Shown: positions 32,705 to 41,791, counted from the first letter of the stretch. The stretch is 64,000 nt of DNA from an archaeon GW2011_AR5 (GCA_000806115.1 JWKQ01000001.1:89784-153783); one strand, 5' to 3'. Program-made: numbers and translations. The notes: a model not told the origin generated them from the sequence alone.

Positions 32705-33420
32705 AAAGCAAAAAAGGCCTAAGCACCATCGTGTCAGTCATACTGCTGTTCGTAATAGTGATACTTGCCGTGAGCGTCGTGCTCAACATCGGCGGACCTC
32801 TTGTGGACTCCACCGTCAAGACGACGGAAATCAAGAACGCGGAAGACGACCTCCACTTCATCGACAACTACATCATGACCGTCGCGCGGGAAGGAAAGGA
32901 CGCGATGCGCATCTACAAGTTCTCGAGCCCCAAGGATTTCGAAACCATACCCGGAGAGGATGCCATACAGTTCTCCACGACATCCGACATCGGCGTAATA
33001 GAGTACCTCAACAGGAAGATGTCCGGGAATTTTGTTTATGTCTCAGGCGCGAACGTCAACTGCCAGGAGAAGGACGGCGACGGCGACGGGACTATCGACC
33101 TTGTCGCCGAGAATGACAGGATAAAAGCCGTGTTCAGGAAATATGCCGTTGATACAGCCATTGTCACCGACAGGCTTCTTCTGCAGGTAACTGAGAAAAC
33201 AAACAACATCACGACATACGTCGGCAATTCTTCTGTGGTGATAAACGAGAACCCCGCAACCTCGGTGGGCGTGGGGTACTCGGAGATATCAAGAAGCGAC
33301 ATCAACCTTCCCGTATGCCAGGTGCATGCATTTGTCAACATGACTACGGACTACGACATCTACTACAAGCTTTATGCGGGCGCCGACTTCCTTGTTGTGG
33401 AAGTGAGGAACATTTCTTAA
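32689..33420 (+). CDS. pilin-like surface protein, type A paralogue
   Basis: I start at GTG 32689 ('MDYIIKSKKGLSTIVSVILL'), because the longer ORF runs through the upstream gene. The 243-aa protein has a class III-like site 'SKKG|LSTIVSVILLFVIVILA', an acidic 'DGDGDGTIDLVAEND' loop and the 'GVGYSEISRSD' block shared with the gene at 11715. Likely a minor pilin. It ends the rightward operon and converges on the leftward pilins. Confidence 0.7.
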   Translation: MDYIIKSKKGLSTIVSVILLFVIVILAVSVVLNIGGPLVDSTVKTTEIKNAEDDLHFIDNYIMTVAREGKDAMRIYKFSSPKDFETIPGEDAIQFSTTSDIGVIEYLNRKMSGNFVYVSGANVNCQEKDGDGDGTIDLVAENDRIKAVFRKYAVDTAIVTDRLLLQVTEKTNNITTYVGNSSVVINENPATSVGVGYSEISRSDINLPVCQVHAFVNMTTDYDIYYKLYAGADFLVVEVRNIS

Positions 33421-33429
33421 TCCCAGCAG

Positions 33430-33891
33430 CTAGCTGCACTTGGGCGTGCCGTCGAACGTGTTCGCTATCCCGCCGCAGTTCGACGTCACCAGCACCTTCG
33501 AGAACGTTCCGGGGCACGTAGGCACCGAGACATTCGTAATGGAGAATGACTGTATGGAACCGGACGGGAAGCTGGACACAACAGAGAAGCCCGTGGAGAA
33601 GTTGTGCCCCGTGGTGTTGTAAACCTGGAGGCTCGTTATCCCGAGGGTGGTGAATCCCGTGTTCTTCACAACAACCCGTGCGCTGCCTGTCGCAAGGCTG
33701 CCTGCAGTGACGTAAACATCCTCTACAGTGATCTGCGCGTTGCTGCATGCCACAGCCTCAGTGGTCTTGTTGCTGACAGTTGTGGTTGTTTCCCTGGTAA
33801 GTGTGGAGAACCATCCCATCACAAGCGTCGCAATCGCTACAGTGAACGCTATGAGCAAAACAGCGGCTATCAGCGGAGATATCCCTTTCAT
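33430..33891 (-). CDS. archaeal type IV pilin (paralogue 1)
   Basis: Protein of 153 aa. Leader and helix are 'MKG|ISPLIAAVLLIAFTVAIA', the hallmark of archaeal pilins processed by a FlaK/EppA-type peptidase, followed by 'TLVMGWFSTLTRETTTTVSN'. The outside domain is 'TGSARVVVKNTGFTTLGI' and ends in Cys-containing 'NCGGIANTFDGTPKCS'. Two close paralogues lie upstream on the same strand and three on the plus strand at 42-43.7 kb. Confidence 0.88.
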   Translation of the reverse strand: MKGISPLIAAVLLIAFTVAIATLVMGWFSTLTRETTTTVSNKTTEAVACSNAQITVEDVYVTAGSLATGSARVVVKNTGFTTLGITSLQVYNTTGHNFSTGFSVVSSFPSGSIQSFSITNVSVPTCPGTFSKVLVTSNCGGIANTFDGTPKCS

Positions 33892-33904
33892 AAATATATC
33901 CCTT

Positions 33905-34000
33905 CTTTCCCGATTCCTAACGACGCTTTGGCGTCATGCACTTTTGTCTAGAAGACCTTCGGTCTTGTGATATTATTTTGCGGGCTCAGTATATATAATT
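33905..34000 (-). promoter_or_regulatory. promoter and hairpin leader of pilin paralogue 1
   Basis: A TATA-like AATTATATAT (33991-34000, read leftward) precedes a leader of about 75 nt with two hairpins, AAGACC-GAA-GGTCTT (33945-33959 region) and GACGC-CAAA-GCGTC (about 33920-33933). The long structured leader contrasts with the leaderless plus-strand pilins. Confidence 0.5.
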
Positions 34001-34027
34001 TTTAAAATGCGCGAGAAAAAAACGAAG

Positions 34028-34498
34028 TTACTGGCAGAATGTCGGAGTGCTCTCGAACACGTCAGTGACGCCACCGCAGTTCGTGGTCACAATTACTTTC
34101 GAGAAGGTTGCGCATGTCGGTATCGATGCCATTGTTATGTTGTACGCCACGAGAGAGCCAGGCGTAAGGCTTGATGCTCCTCCGAAACCTGTTGAGAAGT
34201 TTGCACCCGTGGTATTGTAAACCTGCAGACTTGTAATGCCAAGGTTGGAGAATCCACTGTTTTTCACTAGCACCCTTGCATCGCTTTCAGTTGCATTAAG
34301 CCTGATATAAACGCCGTCTATGCTTACCTGCGCGTTGCTGCATGCCACAGCCTCAGTGGTCTTGTTGCTGACAGTTGTGGTTGTTGTCCTCGTCAGCTGG
34401 GAAAACCAGCCCATAACGAGGGTTGCTATAGCTACAGTGAACGCTATGAGCAAAACAGCGGCTATAAGCGGCGAAATTCCCTTCTTTGTTTTCTTCAT
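34028..34498 (-). CDS. archaeal type IV pilin (paralogue 2)
   Basis: Protein of 156 aa from ATG 34498 ('MKKTKKG|ISPLIAAVLLIAFT'); ATG 34507 is the alternative. It has the same helix and 'GWFSQLTRTTTTTVSNKTTE' as paralogue 1 and a similar outside domain ending 'NCGGVTDVFESTPTFCQ'. A stretch of about 50 nt encoding 'TVSNKTTEAVACSNAQ' is nearly identical in both genes, a sign of recent duplication or gene conversion. Follows paralogue 3 by 9 nt. Confidence 0.87.
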   Translation of the reverse strand: MKKTKKGISPLIAAVLLIAFTVAIATLVMGWFSQLTRTTTTTVSNKTTEAVACSNAQVSIDGVYIRLNATESDARVLVKNSGFSNLGITSLQVYNTTGANFSTGFGGASSLTPGSLVAYNITMASIPTCATFSKVIVTTNCGGVTDVFESTPTFCQ

Positions 34499-34507
34499 AA
34501 TAATCAC

Positions 34508-34969
34508 TTAACCACATTTTGGCGTGTTGGTGAACGTGTCTCCCACGCCTCCGCAGTTTGTCGTTACCACTGCCCTCGAGAAGCTTCCCGGGCAGGCGCC
34601 GAAACCTGTTCCTGTTATCGTGAACTGCGTCAGCTGGCTCTCGTTCAAGGCGCCTATCGGCGTGAAGCCGGTACTGAATGAGTTACCTGTGGTGTTCACG
34701 ACTACTAGCCCCCTTATGGCTACCGGGCTTCCACCCGTGTTTTCAACTATCACATTAACGTTCTGCGCACCTGCTGTGCCGCCGAGGACATATACGTCGC
34801 GTATGCTCACTCGGGCGTCGGCGCACTGAACCGCCTGCGTGGTTTCGTTGGTTACCGTGGCGGTTGTGCTGCGCGTAAGCGTGGAGAACCATCCCATGAT
34901 GAGCGTGGCTATGGCGACAGTGAACGCTATGAGGAGCACGGCAGCAATCAATGGAGAAATGCCTTTCAT
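34508..34969 (-). CDS. archaeal type IV pilin (paralogue 3)
   Basis: Protein of 153 aa from ATG 34969 ('MKG|ISPLIAAVLLIAFTVAIA'), preceded by AAGGAAA and by a TATA-like AGTATTTATACC (about 35022-35033). The 42-residue extension in the ORF track lies over promoter repeats and is not real. The outside domain 'GAQNVNVIVENTGGSPVAIR' ends 'NCGGVGDTFTNTPKCG'. First gene of the leftward pilin pair. Confidence 0.87.
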   Translation of the reverse strand: MKGISPLIAAVLLIAFTVAIATLIMGWFSTLTRSTTATVTNETTQAVQCADARVSIRDVYVLGGTAGAQNVNVIVENTGGSPVAIRGLVVVNTTGNSFSTGFTPIGALNESQLTQFTITGTGFGACPGSFSRAVVTTNCGGVGDTFTNTPKCG

Positions 34970-35052
34970 TTTTATTTCCTTCTGTAATTCCTTCGTAACT
35001 AGTTGTAAATATGTTTTTGGATGGTATAAATACTTTTTGAAGAGCAGAGCTT

Positions 35053-35120
35053 TGCACGTAAAGTCCGTTCTGCAAGTAAAGTCTGAAAGTTGCACGTAAA
35101 GTCAAATTGTGGGTTAAAAG
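35053..35120. repeat. three tandem 13-bp repeats and a 22-bp repeat in the divergent promoter region
   Basis: TGCACGTAAAGTC (35053-35065), TGCAAGTAAAGTC (35071-35083) and TGCACGTAAAGTC (35091-35103) recur at 18 and 20 bp steps. The last runs into AAAGTCAAATTGTGGGTTAA, which is repeated with one change at about 35769-35790 before the restriction-modification gene. They look like binding sites for one regulator controlling the left edge of the island. Confidence 0.6.
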
Positions 35121-35182
35121 AAGCTTTATGTAAAAAGTCTGTTTTTTGAGCAAATTAAAGGACTTTGAACATACAGCAGACT

Positions 35183-35713
35183 ATGGACTCTGAAAAGGCT
35201 ATTCGTGAGCTAATAAAACAGAACCTGCATAATGGCGTTCCTCTTTCCCAACTCAGAAAGTTTTGTATAGAACATAACTTTCCTACCGAAATTGTAGATG
35301 ATGCACTTACAGAATCAGAACTTGAGTGGAGACGAAGTCTTAGTTTTAGTATCACAATGCTCTCTGGATGGAATGCATTTGAGCAAGCACTTAGAAATTC
35401 TCAGGGAGCTTTACGGGATATGAAAGAATGGTATTTGGGGAAAAGTGCTGTTCTGAATCTGCTTATTGGCATTTATCTTGGTATTATAGGAAACATCTTT
35501 GCATCAGCGTTAATGCTTGGACAATGGAATTTAACACTTGCAATATCTGGAATTCTTCTGGTTATTGTTTTAGTATTCTACATTCATAGTTTTTTCAAGC
35601 TACGTTCTAAGGATAAAGAATACAAGAATTTCTTTATGGAATGTTTGAAAAATGTTGAAGAATCAAAGAAAATATTAGAGGAGAGAGCCAGACAATTTAC
35701 TGCAACAAAATAA
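35183..35713 (+). CDS. membrane protein with N-terminal helical domain, unknown function
   Basis: Protein of 176 aa from ATG 35183. Residues 1-45 form a small helical domain ('AIRELIKQNLHNGVPLSQLR'). Two membrane helices follow (about 90-140, 'LNLLIGIYLGIIGNIFAS' and 'LTLAISGILLVIVLVFYI') and a charged C-terminal helix. AT-rich codon use. It sits between copies of the AAAGTC..ATTGTGGGTTAAAA repeat, so it may share control with the next gene. Confidence 0.6.
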   Translation: MDSEKAIRELIKQNLHNGVPLSQLRKFCIEHNFPTEIVDDALTESELEWRRSLSFSITMLSGWNAFEQALRNSQGALRDMKEWYLGKSAVLNLLIGIYLGIIGNIFASALMLGQWNLTLAISGILLVIVLVFYIHSFFKLRSKDKEYKNFFMECLKNVEESKKILEERARQFTATK

Positions 35714-35823
35714 CTATTTCTGAACCTCATTACATTCTGGATATATAGCGGTTTGGCTTTTTGCTAAAAAGTCAGATTGTGGGTTAAAAACCGATTTTTA
35801 AAGGCTAAATACAATCTCTCTTT

Positions 35824-38760
35824 ATGGTCACAAAGGAAGAAGCAAAAAGGGAAATCAAGAAGCTTATTGAACGGTTTGACCAGAAAAGCCCGTCAGAACT
35901 AAAGACTATGAATGAGGAAACTGTAAAGAAGAACTTTATTCTGCCTCTTTTCAAGCAGTTAGGTTGGGACGTTGATTCTGACGATGTTTCGGCTGAAGAG
36001 GACATATTCAAGAAAAGGGTTGATTATGGCTTCAAGGCTAACGGAATAACAAAATTCTTTCTGGAAGCAAAGAAACCTTCCGAAGACATATTGAATGATA
36101 CAGACCATATCAGGCAAGCCATAAACTACTCATATTGGAAGTCGGTTACTTGGGCTGTATTAACTAATTTTAAGGAATTGGTAGTTTTCAATGCAGAATG
36201 GAAAAATAATAACCTGTCTGAAAACCGATTCATAACTTTGAATTATAAGGAATTTATTGAGAAATTTGACAAGCTTTGGTTGTTAAGCACGGAAAGTTTT
36301 GAGAAAAATACCATAGATGAAGAAGCCACTGTAGTAGGCAAAAAACAGAAAAGAGAGCCAATAGGTGAACAGATTCTTGAAGACCTCATAAAATGGAGAG
36401 AATCACTAACAAAAAACATAGACAAATATGACCACAAATTAGACCAAGAAACATTGGACGAAGCTGTCCAGAGAATACTTGACAGATTGATTTTCATCAA
36501 GTCATGTGAGGATAGGGGCATAGAATCTCATGTTCTTTTGCCAAAATCAAGACAATGGGAAGAGAACTGGCGACATGCTAAAAAGACTCTATTAGAGGAA
36601 CTGAATTTAGTCTTCAGATATTTTGATAACAAATATAACAGTAGGTTGTTTGAGCCTCATGTATGTGAGACTCTCAAAATAGACAATGAAGTCATAAACC
36701 AAATAATAAAAGAACTACATGGTGACGAATCTGGTCTTGTAAAGTATGACTTTAGTGTAATACCATCTGATATTTTAGGCAATATATATGAGCAATATTT
36801 GGGACACATACTCAAGAAAAGCAAGAAATCAGCAAAAGTAATTGAAAAACATGCCCATAGAAAAGAACAAGGAATTTACTATACTCCTACATACATTGTG
36901 GATTATATTGTCAAAAATACTGTTCGTGAACATATCAAAGATAAAGACGTAGACGAAATACTTGATACAAAGATTCTTGACCCTGCATGTGGCTCTGGCT
37001 CATTTCTCATAAAAGCTTACTCAACCCTTCTTGACGTTGTTAAAGAAAAAATGAGGGTGGGAGAGCGGAGTAAGAAATGGGTCTCCCTCAAGAGTTATTC
37101 TGGAAGGCTTAACATTAACCAAAAAATCGTAATATTAACTTCCTGCATTCATGGTGTGGACTTGGACAAGAAGGCAGTAGAGATAGCACAATTAAATCTT
37201 TTGTTGAAACTTTTGGAAGGTGAAACACCCGTTACATTGTCCAACATAAAAGAAATAAAAAAACTTTTGCCTATGCTAAATGATAACATAAAGTGCGGTA
37301 ATTCTCTTATTGATGATAAAAAATATAGTGACAATAAAACTTTTGTATGGGAAAGAGAATTCAAAGAAATCATGGATAGCGGAGGATTTGAAGTTGTTAT
37401 TGGGAATCCTCCTTACATCAATATGCAAACCCTAAAAGATTTTCAGAAGTATTGTGAAGTAAGGTATCCAGAGATATATACAGGACAAAATGACATCCTT
37501 TACTATTTTGTTTTACGAGGACTGAATGTGTTAAAAAATGAAGGTAGACTTGGATTTATTATCTCAAGGTATTTCTTGGAATCATCTTACGCAAACAAAT
37601 TTAGAAAATTTATTCTTGATGATTCTGTAATTGAAACAATAATAGATTTCAATAATTTCCAAGTTTTTGGAAGAGATGTAAATGTTCTTACATCAATTAT
37701 AATTCTCAGAAAAGAAAATATTGAATTAGAAAGAAGGAAGAGTAATGTCAAGATAATTAAGTTAAAGGATTATACTGGTTCTGGTCATGAGCTTATAAAT
37801 CATATTTACATAAAAACGACAAATAAAGAATATTCGAATAGAATTCTTGATATTTTTGAAGTAAAACAAAGTGATTTGACAGGAAAAAGCTGGTCATTAT
37901 CCAATTCATATATATCAACACTAAAAAGCAAAATTGATAAGAGTAGTATCGCACTTGATAAATTATGTTATGTGGGAAAAGGTATGGAAACAGGACTAAA
38001 TGAAGCATTTGTTATAGATAATAAAATAGAATCTGAAGGGAAAATAGAACGGCATAATCTAAGAAATTATGTAAAAACACGTGACCTTAAACGTTTTGTT
38101 CCATTAAGTAGAAATTTGAAAATCATATACATACCTAAAAAGTTAGATGAAAACAAAAATAAGAATACATTGCGTCATCTTCAAAAATGGCAAGTGGAAC
38201 TTAAACAAAGATTTGATTTCAAAAACAAACATTGCGAGTGGTATTCATGGGGAAATTTGAGAAATCGTGAATTATTTGAAAGTGACTCTGAAAAGATTAT
38301 AACTCCACTTTATTCTACATCCAATAAATTCGTTTATGATTCTGGGAAGTCTGATGAAAACTATTATACTCTTACAGATACTTACATTATAGTTCCGAAG
38401 TCTGATATAAAAATTAGTTTGAAGTATTTGATTGCATTGCTTAACTCAAAACTAATCGAATTCTATTTTAAGAATACTGCAAAGTTGAAGAGAGATGGAT
38501 ATTACGAATACTCTGGTGGAGCATTGTCAAAAATACCTATTAAGCATGACAAGAAGATTGAAAACAAATTAATTTCACTTGTGGATAAGATTTTGTATCT
38601 AAAGAAAAGTCTCATAAATCTTGGAGATAATTTAACAGACGAAAAAACAAAATTAGAAAAAGAAGTAAAAGAAGTTGACAGAGAGATTAATGAAATTGTA
38701 TACGATATTTATGGCATGACAAAAGATGAAAGAGCCATTATAGAAAAAATTGTAGAATGA
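35824..38760 (+). CDS. type IIG restriction-modification enzyme (nuclease plus N6-adenine methyltransferase)
   Basis: Protein of 978 aa. The N-terminal PD-(D/E)XK nuclease shows 'KRVDYGFK' and 'FFLEAKK' (about 58-82). Helical spacer follows. The methyltransferase core has SAM motif I 'ILDPACGSGSFLIKAY' (about 385-400) and catalytic motif IV 'VVIGNPPYIN' (about 525-535). The C-terminal third is a target-recognition region ('YVGKGMETGLNEAFVID', 'GALSKIPI'). This single-chain Eco57I/MmeI-like layout cuts and methylates one asymmetric site. No separate specificity subunit is present. AT-rich, likely acquired. Confidence 0.88.
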   Translation: MVTKEEAKREIKKLIERFDQKSPSELKTMNEETVKKNFILPLFKQLGWDVDSDDVSAEEDIFKKRVDYGFKANGITKFFLEAKKPSEDILNDTDHIRQAINYSYWKSVTWAVLTNFKELVVFNAEWKNNNLSENRFITLNYKEFIEKFDKLWLLSTESFEKNTIDEEATVVGKKQKREPIGEQILEDLIKWRESLTKNIDKYDHKLDQETLDEAVQRILDRLIFIKSCEDRGIESHVLLPKSRQWEENWRHAKKTLLEELNLVFRYFDNKYNSRLFEPHVCETLKIDNEVINQIIKELHGDESGLVKYDFSVIPSDILGNIYEQYLGHILKKSKKSAKVIEKHAHRKEQGIYYTPTYIVDYIVKNTVREHIKDKDVDEILDTKILDPACGSGSFLIKAYSTLLDVVKEKMRVGERSKKWVSLKSYSGRLNINQKIVILTSCIHGVDLDKKAVEIAQLNLLLKLLEGETPVTLSNIKEIKKLLPMLNDNIKCGNSLIDDKKYSDNKTFVWEREFKEIMDSGGFEVVIGNPPYINMQTLKDFQKYCEVRYPEIYTGQNDILYYFVLRGLNVLKNEGRLGFIISRYFLESSYANKFRKFILDDSVIETIIDFNNFQVFGRDVNVLTSIIILRKENIELERRKSNVKIIKLKDYTGSGHELINHIYIKTTNKEYSNRILDIFEVKQSDLTGKSWSLSNSYISTLKSKIDKSSIALDKLCYVGKGMETGLNEAFVIDNKIESEGKIERHNLRNYVKTRDLKRFVPLSRNLKIIYIPKKLDENKNKNTLRHLQKWQVELKQRFDFKNKHCEWYSWGNLRNRELFESDSEKIITPLYSTSNKFVYDSGKSDENYYTLTDTYIIVPKSDIKISLKYLIALLNSKLIEFYFKNTAKLKRDGYYEYSGGALSKIPIKHDKKIENKLISLVDKILYLKKSLINLGDNLTDEKTKLEKEVKEVDREINEIVYDIYGMTKDERAIIEKIVE

Positions 38761-38942
38761 TTTTTATGGGCGTATCACAAAAAGGCTTTAATGAAGCACA
38801 AAGGAAACGATTGTTTAAACACTATGACAAGAAGGAAACTCTTCCAGATAATATAACAACTGCTCAAGTAATCTGTAAGAAGTGTGGTTTCAAGACAAGG
38901 TATCAATTTATCAGATGTCCCGAATGCAATGAGGTTCAATAA
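38757..38942 (+). CDS. small zinc-ribbon protein next to the R-M gene
   Basis: Protein of 61 aa overlapping the R-M stop (ATGA) and the next start (TAATG). A C-terminal zinc ribbon is formed by 'CKKCGFKTRYQFIRCPECNE'; the front half is charged. Translational coupling suggests it belongs to the restriction-modification unit, perhaps as an accessory DNA- or protein-binding factor. Family not recognised. Confidence 0.65.
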   Translation: MIFMGVSQKGFNEAQRKRLFKHYDKKETLPDNITTAQVICKKCGFKTRYQFIRCPECNEVQ

Positions 38943-39739
38943 TGGATATATCAGATAAGGATTTCTGGGTAAATGGCACAAGAAAAAGACAACTTGGTGA
39001 AATAATTGTATTCTTTGGAGTCTATTTTATCTACCTTTATTTTATGGTTACTTACTCCATAAACGTGATTAATCAATATTTTACAACATATTTCCCACCA
39101 ATAGCCATGATTTTATTTCTGAAATATAGATATTTTTGGAGAGGAAGAACAGCGAAGGAGTTTTTTACTTTAATAAAACAGAAGTTTGGCTTAAACCTAA
39201 AAACAAAACACAACCAACACATTTTGCATGATTTGATTATGGCAGTTGTAATTCTCTATACTCTATTTCTCACTTTAATCTTAATTCAATATCAGCCATT
39301 ATACCAATTATCAGACGGTCTTGTGCGACCAGATTTTATTTCTATTACAGCGAGTATAATTCCGAATCTAATTTTTTCCTTACTTTTTCAGCTATTTGCA
39401 GTAGCACTTTATGAAGAGTTTATTTTTAGAGGATATTTGTTGAATTCAATAAATCATCTTATTAAAAATAAATCAAATTCGTATTTTGCAGTAATAATCT
39501 CATCTGTCGTTTTTGCTATATTTCATATATTTTCTGTTTCATTTATCCCACTTAATTTAGAAATGAGACTTATTCAGACATTCTTGGGAGGTATGATATT
39601 CGGTTTTTATTATTTAAGGTCTCAAAATCTTATCCGTTCTTCAATGATGCACGCTGGACTGAATACATTAAATGAAATTCTGGCACAAACCAGCACACAA
39701 ATAATAAGCATTGTGAAAGAAATAACATCTAAAATTTGA
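38942..39739 (+). CDS. CPBP (CAAX/Abi-type) intramembrane metalloprotease
   Basis: Protein of 265 aa, multi-pass. The three CPBP motifs are visible: 'YEEFIFRGYLL' (EExxxR, about 158-168), 'FAIFHIFS' (FxxxH) and 'MMHAGLNTL' (HxxxN). These proteases process prenylated proteins or act in peptide immunity and defence islands. It is the third gene of the R-M operon and overlaps the convergent gene below by 11 nt. Confidence 0.87.
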   Translation: MDISDKDFWVNGTRKRQLGEIIVFFGVYFIYLYFMVTYSINVINQYFTTYFPPIAMILFLKYRYFWRGRTAKEFFTLIKQKFGLNLKTKHNQHILHDLIMAVVILYTLFLTLILIQYQPLYQLSDGLVRPDFISITASIIPNLIFSLLFQLFAVALYEEFIFRGYLLNSINHLIKNKSNSYFAVIISSVVFAIFHIFSVSFIPLNLEMRLIQTFLGGMIFGFYYLRSQNLIRSSMMHAGLNTLNEILAQTSTQIISIVKEITSKI

Positions 39740-40172
39740 AATCAAATTTGAAAGGATTGTTAGAAGCAGAACCATATACAATATCTAATTGTGTCCCTTC
39801 ATTGGTATTGAATGTCAATTCTGTCCCTTCATTTTGAGTTATTATCCAGAAAAATAATTCTCTAATCAGGGATTTTGTAGAAACAGGCTGTATATTGCTA
39901 CTTTTTAATTCCATTCCTGCGGGCAATCTTATAATTGTTATATCATCTTGTGTTGTATATTTGAATTGCCACACATCCAAAAAAGCCGAAGCCTTTTCAG
40001 AAGTAAAAGTATTATTATTTACAGTTACTTGGTTTCCCTGAACTGTAAGATAATCTGCACTAACTGACACTGCACTTAAAAGAAAAAAACTGCCGACAAT
40101 TAAAATTGCTATCAATCCAACTTTCATTAAAGTTAGTTGGTTAGCCGCCTTTTTAAACCTAATTTTAGTCAC
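39729..40172 (-). CDS. membrane-anchored secreted protein, unknown function
   Basis: Protein of 147 aa from GTG 40172, supported by AAAGGTGAT 5 nt upstream. Membrane helix 'LMKVGLIAILIVGSFFLLSA' near residues 15-35, then a beta-rich domain. Family not recognised. Converges with the CPBP gene (11-nt overlap). Confidence 0.6.
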   Translation of the reverse strand: MTKIRFKKAANQLTLMKVGLIAILIVGSFFLLSAVSVSADYLTVQGNQVTVNNNTFTSEKASAFLDVWQFKYTTQDDITIIRLPAGMELKSSNIQPVSTKSLIRELFFWIITQNEGTELTFNTNEGTQLDIVYGSASNNPFKFDFKF

Positions 40173-40281
40173 AATATCACCTTTTAATTTTTGCTGGAAC
40201 AATATTTCCAACAGAGAATACAGCAACATCTACATAGAATGTATGTGGTAATAATTCTATGTAACACAAAATTACTAAAAT

Positions 40282-40428
40282 CTATGCCTTCTTCAGAACA
40301 AGCTCAATCTGTTTCTGCTTAAGGTCTATGTCTATTTCATCGCCATCTTTCAAGCCCAAAGCGTCAAGAAAGTCTTTCGGGAGAATCACGCCATAAGAAT
40401 TTCCTATCTGTCTTATTTTTGCTTTCAT
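40282..40428 (-). CDS. AbrB/SpoVT-type DNA-binding protein (swapped-hairpin)
   Basis: A 48-aa ORF missing from the ORF track. 'KIRQIGNSYGVILPKDFLDA' and 'LGLKDGDEIDIDLKQKQIEL' are the AbrB/MazE DNA-binding half. No partner toxin follows. Two direct ATATGTTATTAT copies (about 40428 and 40471) lie in the divergent promoter region shared with the transposase gene and may be its operator. Confidence 0.85.
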   Translation of the reverse strand: MKAKIRQIGNSYGVILPKDFLDALGLKDGDEIDIDLKQKQIELVLKKA

Positions 40429-40510
40429 ATGTTATTATTAAAGTGATAACCTTAAATAGTTTACCATCTATATGTTATTATAAAAATATCAACATAAGAA
40501 GGTGATGTGA

Positions 40511-41791
40511 ATGCAAGAAGAAAACAAAAACCACGAAGCCGAAAACGAAGTAAGAAAACAGCGAGGTATGCAGATAGCACAAACTTCAAGGATTATGAAA
40601 AGAGAGAAAGGCGGTTACATAGTGCCGTCTCAATCTGGAAACGGGGCGTATCTTGTGCAATACAAAAACTTCAAGCCAATATGCGAATGTCCTGACTTTG
40701 AGCAGAGAAACGCTTTGGGAATACTTTGTAAGCACTGCTTTGCCGTGCAGTTTTTCATAAACAAGCAGACCAACCCTGACGGAAGCACAACTATAACAAA
40801 AACAATGAAGGTAACCTATGGTCAGAATTGGTCTGCATACAATCAGGCACAAACCCACGAAACAGAGCAATTCATGGGGCTTCTATACGACCTCACAGAT
40901 GGCATTTACAAGCCTTATGAGTTCGGCAGACCTTCCCTGCCCTTGTGCGATGTCGTGTTCTGTTCGGCTCTGAAAGTCTATTCAACCATGTCAAGCCGAA
41001 GGACAATGGCTAATTACAGAAACGCCTTTGAGAAGAAATACATATCGCAAATACCAAACTTCAATGCGGTTTCCGAACTGCTCAACAAAGAGGAAATAAC
41101 GCCTATCCTTCTTGACTTGATAGAAGCTTCAAGCCTTCCGCTTAAAGCTATTGAGACTGACTTTGCCGTAGATAGCTCTGGATTCTCAACAAGCCGATAT
41201 GCAAGATGGTTCAATTTCAAGTATGGCAAAGAAGTCAATTCAAGGATATGGCTAAAGGCTCACCTGATAACAGGCACGAAAACAAACATAGTTACAGGCG
41301 TGAGAATAACAGGGGCTTTCAGCCACGACACGAATGAGTTTCCCGAACTTGTGGAAAAGACCGCAGAGAACTTCAACATAAATGAAATATCTGCCGATAA
41401 AGGCTATTCGTCAAGAGCTAACATAGAACTTGTGAATGACATAGGCGGTTCTGCATTTATCCCATTCAAGAGCAATACAACAGGGAAACAAAGAGGCTCA
41501 CAAATATGGGGAAAGATGTTCCATTACTTCATGTATAACAGAGAGGACTTTTTACAGCACTATCATAAGAGAAGCAATGTAGAAACGACCTTCCACATGA
41601 TTAAGGCGAAATTCGGAACTCATGTAAGAAGCAAGAACACGACTGCACAGATAAACGAAATTCTCTTGAAAGTGCTGTGTCATAACATATGCGTGGTTAT
41701 TCACGAAATACATGAACTTGGAATCAAGCCTGATTTCTGCAAGGAAAGTAACGAAACTGCAAGAAAAGAAGGGGGTGAAGGGCTACTTTAA
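40511..41791 (+). CDS. DDE transposase with N-terminal SWIM zinc finger
   Basis: Protein of 426 aa. Residues about 50-80 are a SWIM-type finger ('ICECPDFEQRNALGILCKHC'). The IS4/IS5-like catalytic core has Asp in 'TDFAVDSSGF', Asp in 'NEISADKGYSSRANI' and Glu in 'KRSNVETTFHMIKAKFG'. GGTGAT precedes the ATG. Clear terminal inverted repeats at the element ends were not found, though the downstream AGGACTTTGAA pair is a candidate boundary. Codon use is AT-rich like the island. The gene looks intact. Confidence 0.87.
   Translation: MQEENKNHEAENEVRKQRGMQIAQTSRIMKREKGGYIVPSQSGNGAYLVQYKNFKPICECPDFEQRNALGILCKHCFAVQFFINKQTNPDGSTTITKTMKVTYGQNWSAYNQAQTHETEQFMGLLYDLTDGIYKPYEFGRPSLPLCDVVFCSALKVYSTMSSRRTMANYRNAFEKKYISQIPNFNAVSELLNKEEITPILLDLIEASSLPLKAIETDFAVDSSGFSTSRYARWFNFKYGKEVNSRIWLKAHLITGTKTNIVTGVRITGAFSHDTNEFPELVEKTAENFNINEISADKGYSSRANIELVNDIGGSAFIPFKSNTTGKQRGSQIWGKMFHYFMYNREDFLQHYHKRSNVETTFHMIKAKFGTHVRSKNTTAQINEILLKVLCHNICVVIHEIHELGIKPDFCKESNETARKEGGEGLL

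Noticed and set aside
35824-38760. BREX PglX methyltransferase
   Set aside because: It has its own N-terminal nuclease motifs and no other BREX genes are adjacent.
40428-40510. Terminal inverted repeat of the transposase element
   Set aside because: Only direct ATATGTTATTAT copies are seen here; no match to the right side was found by eye.
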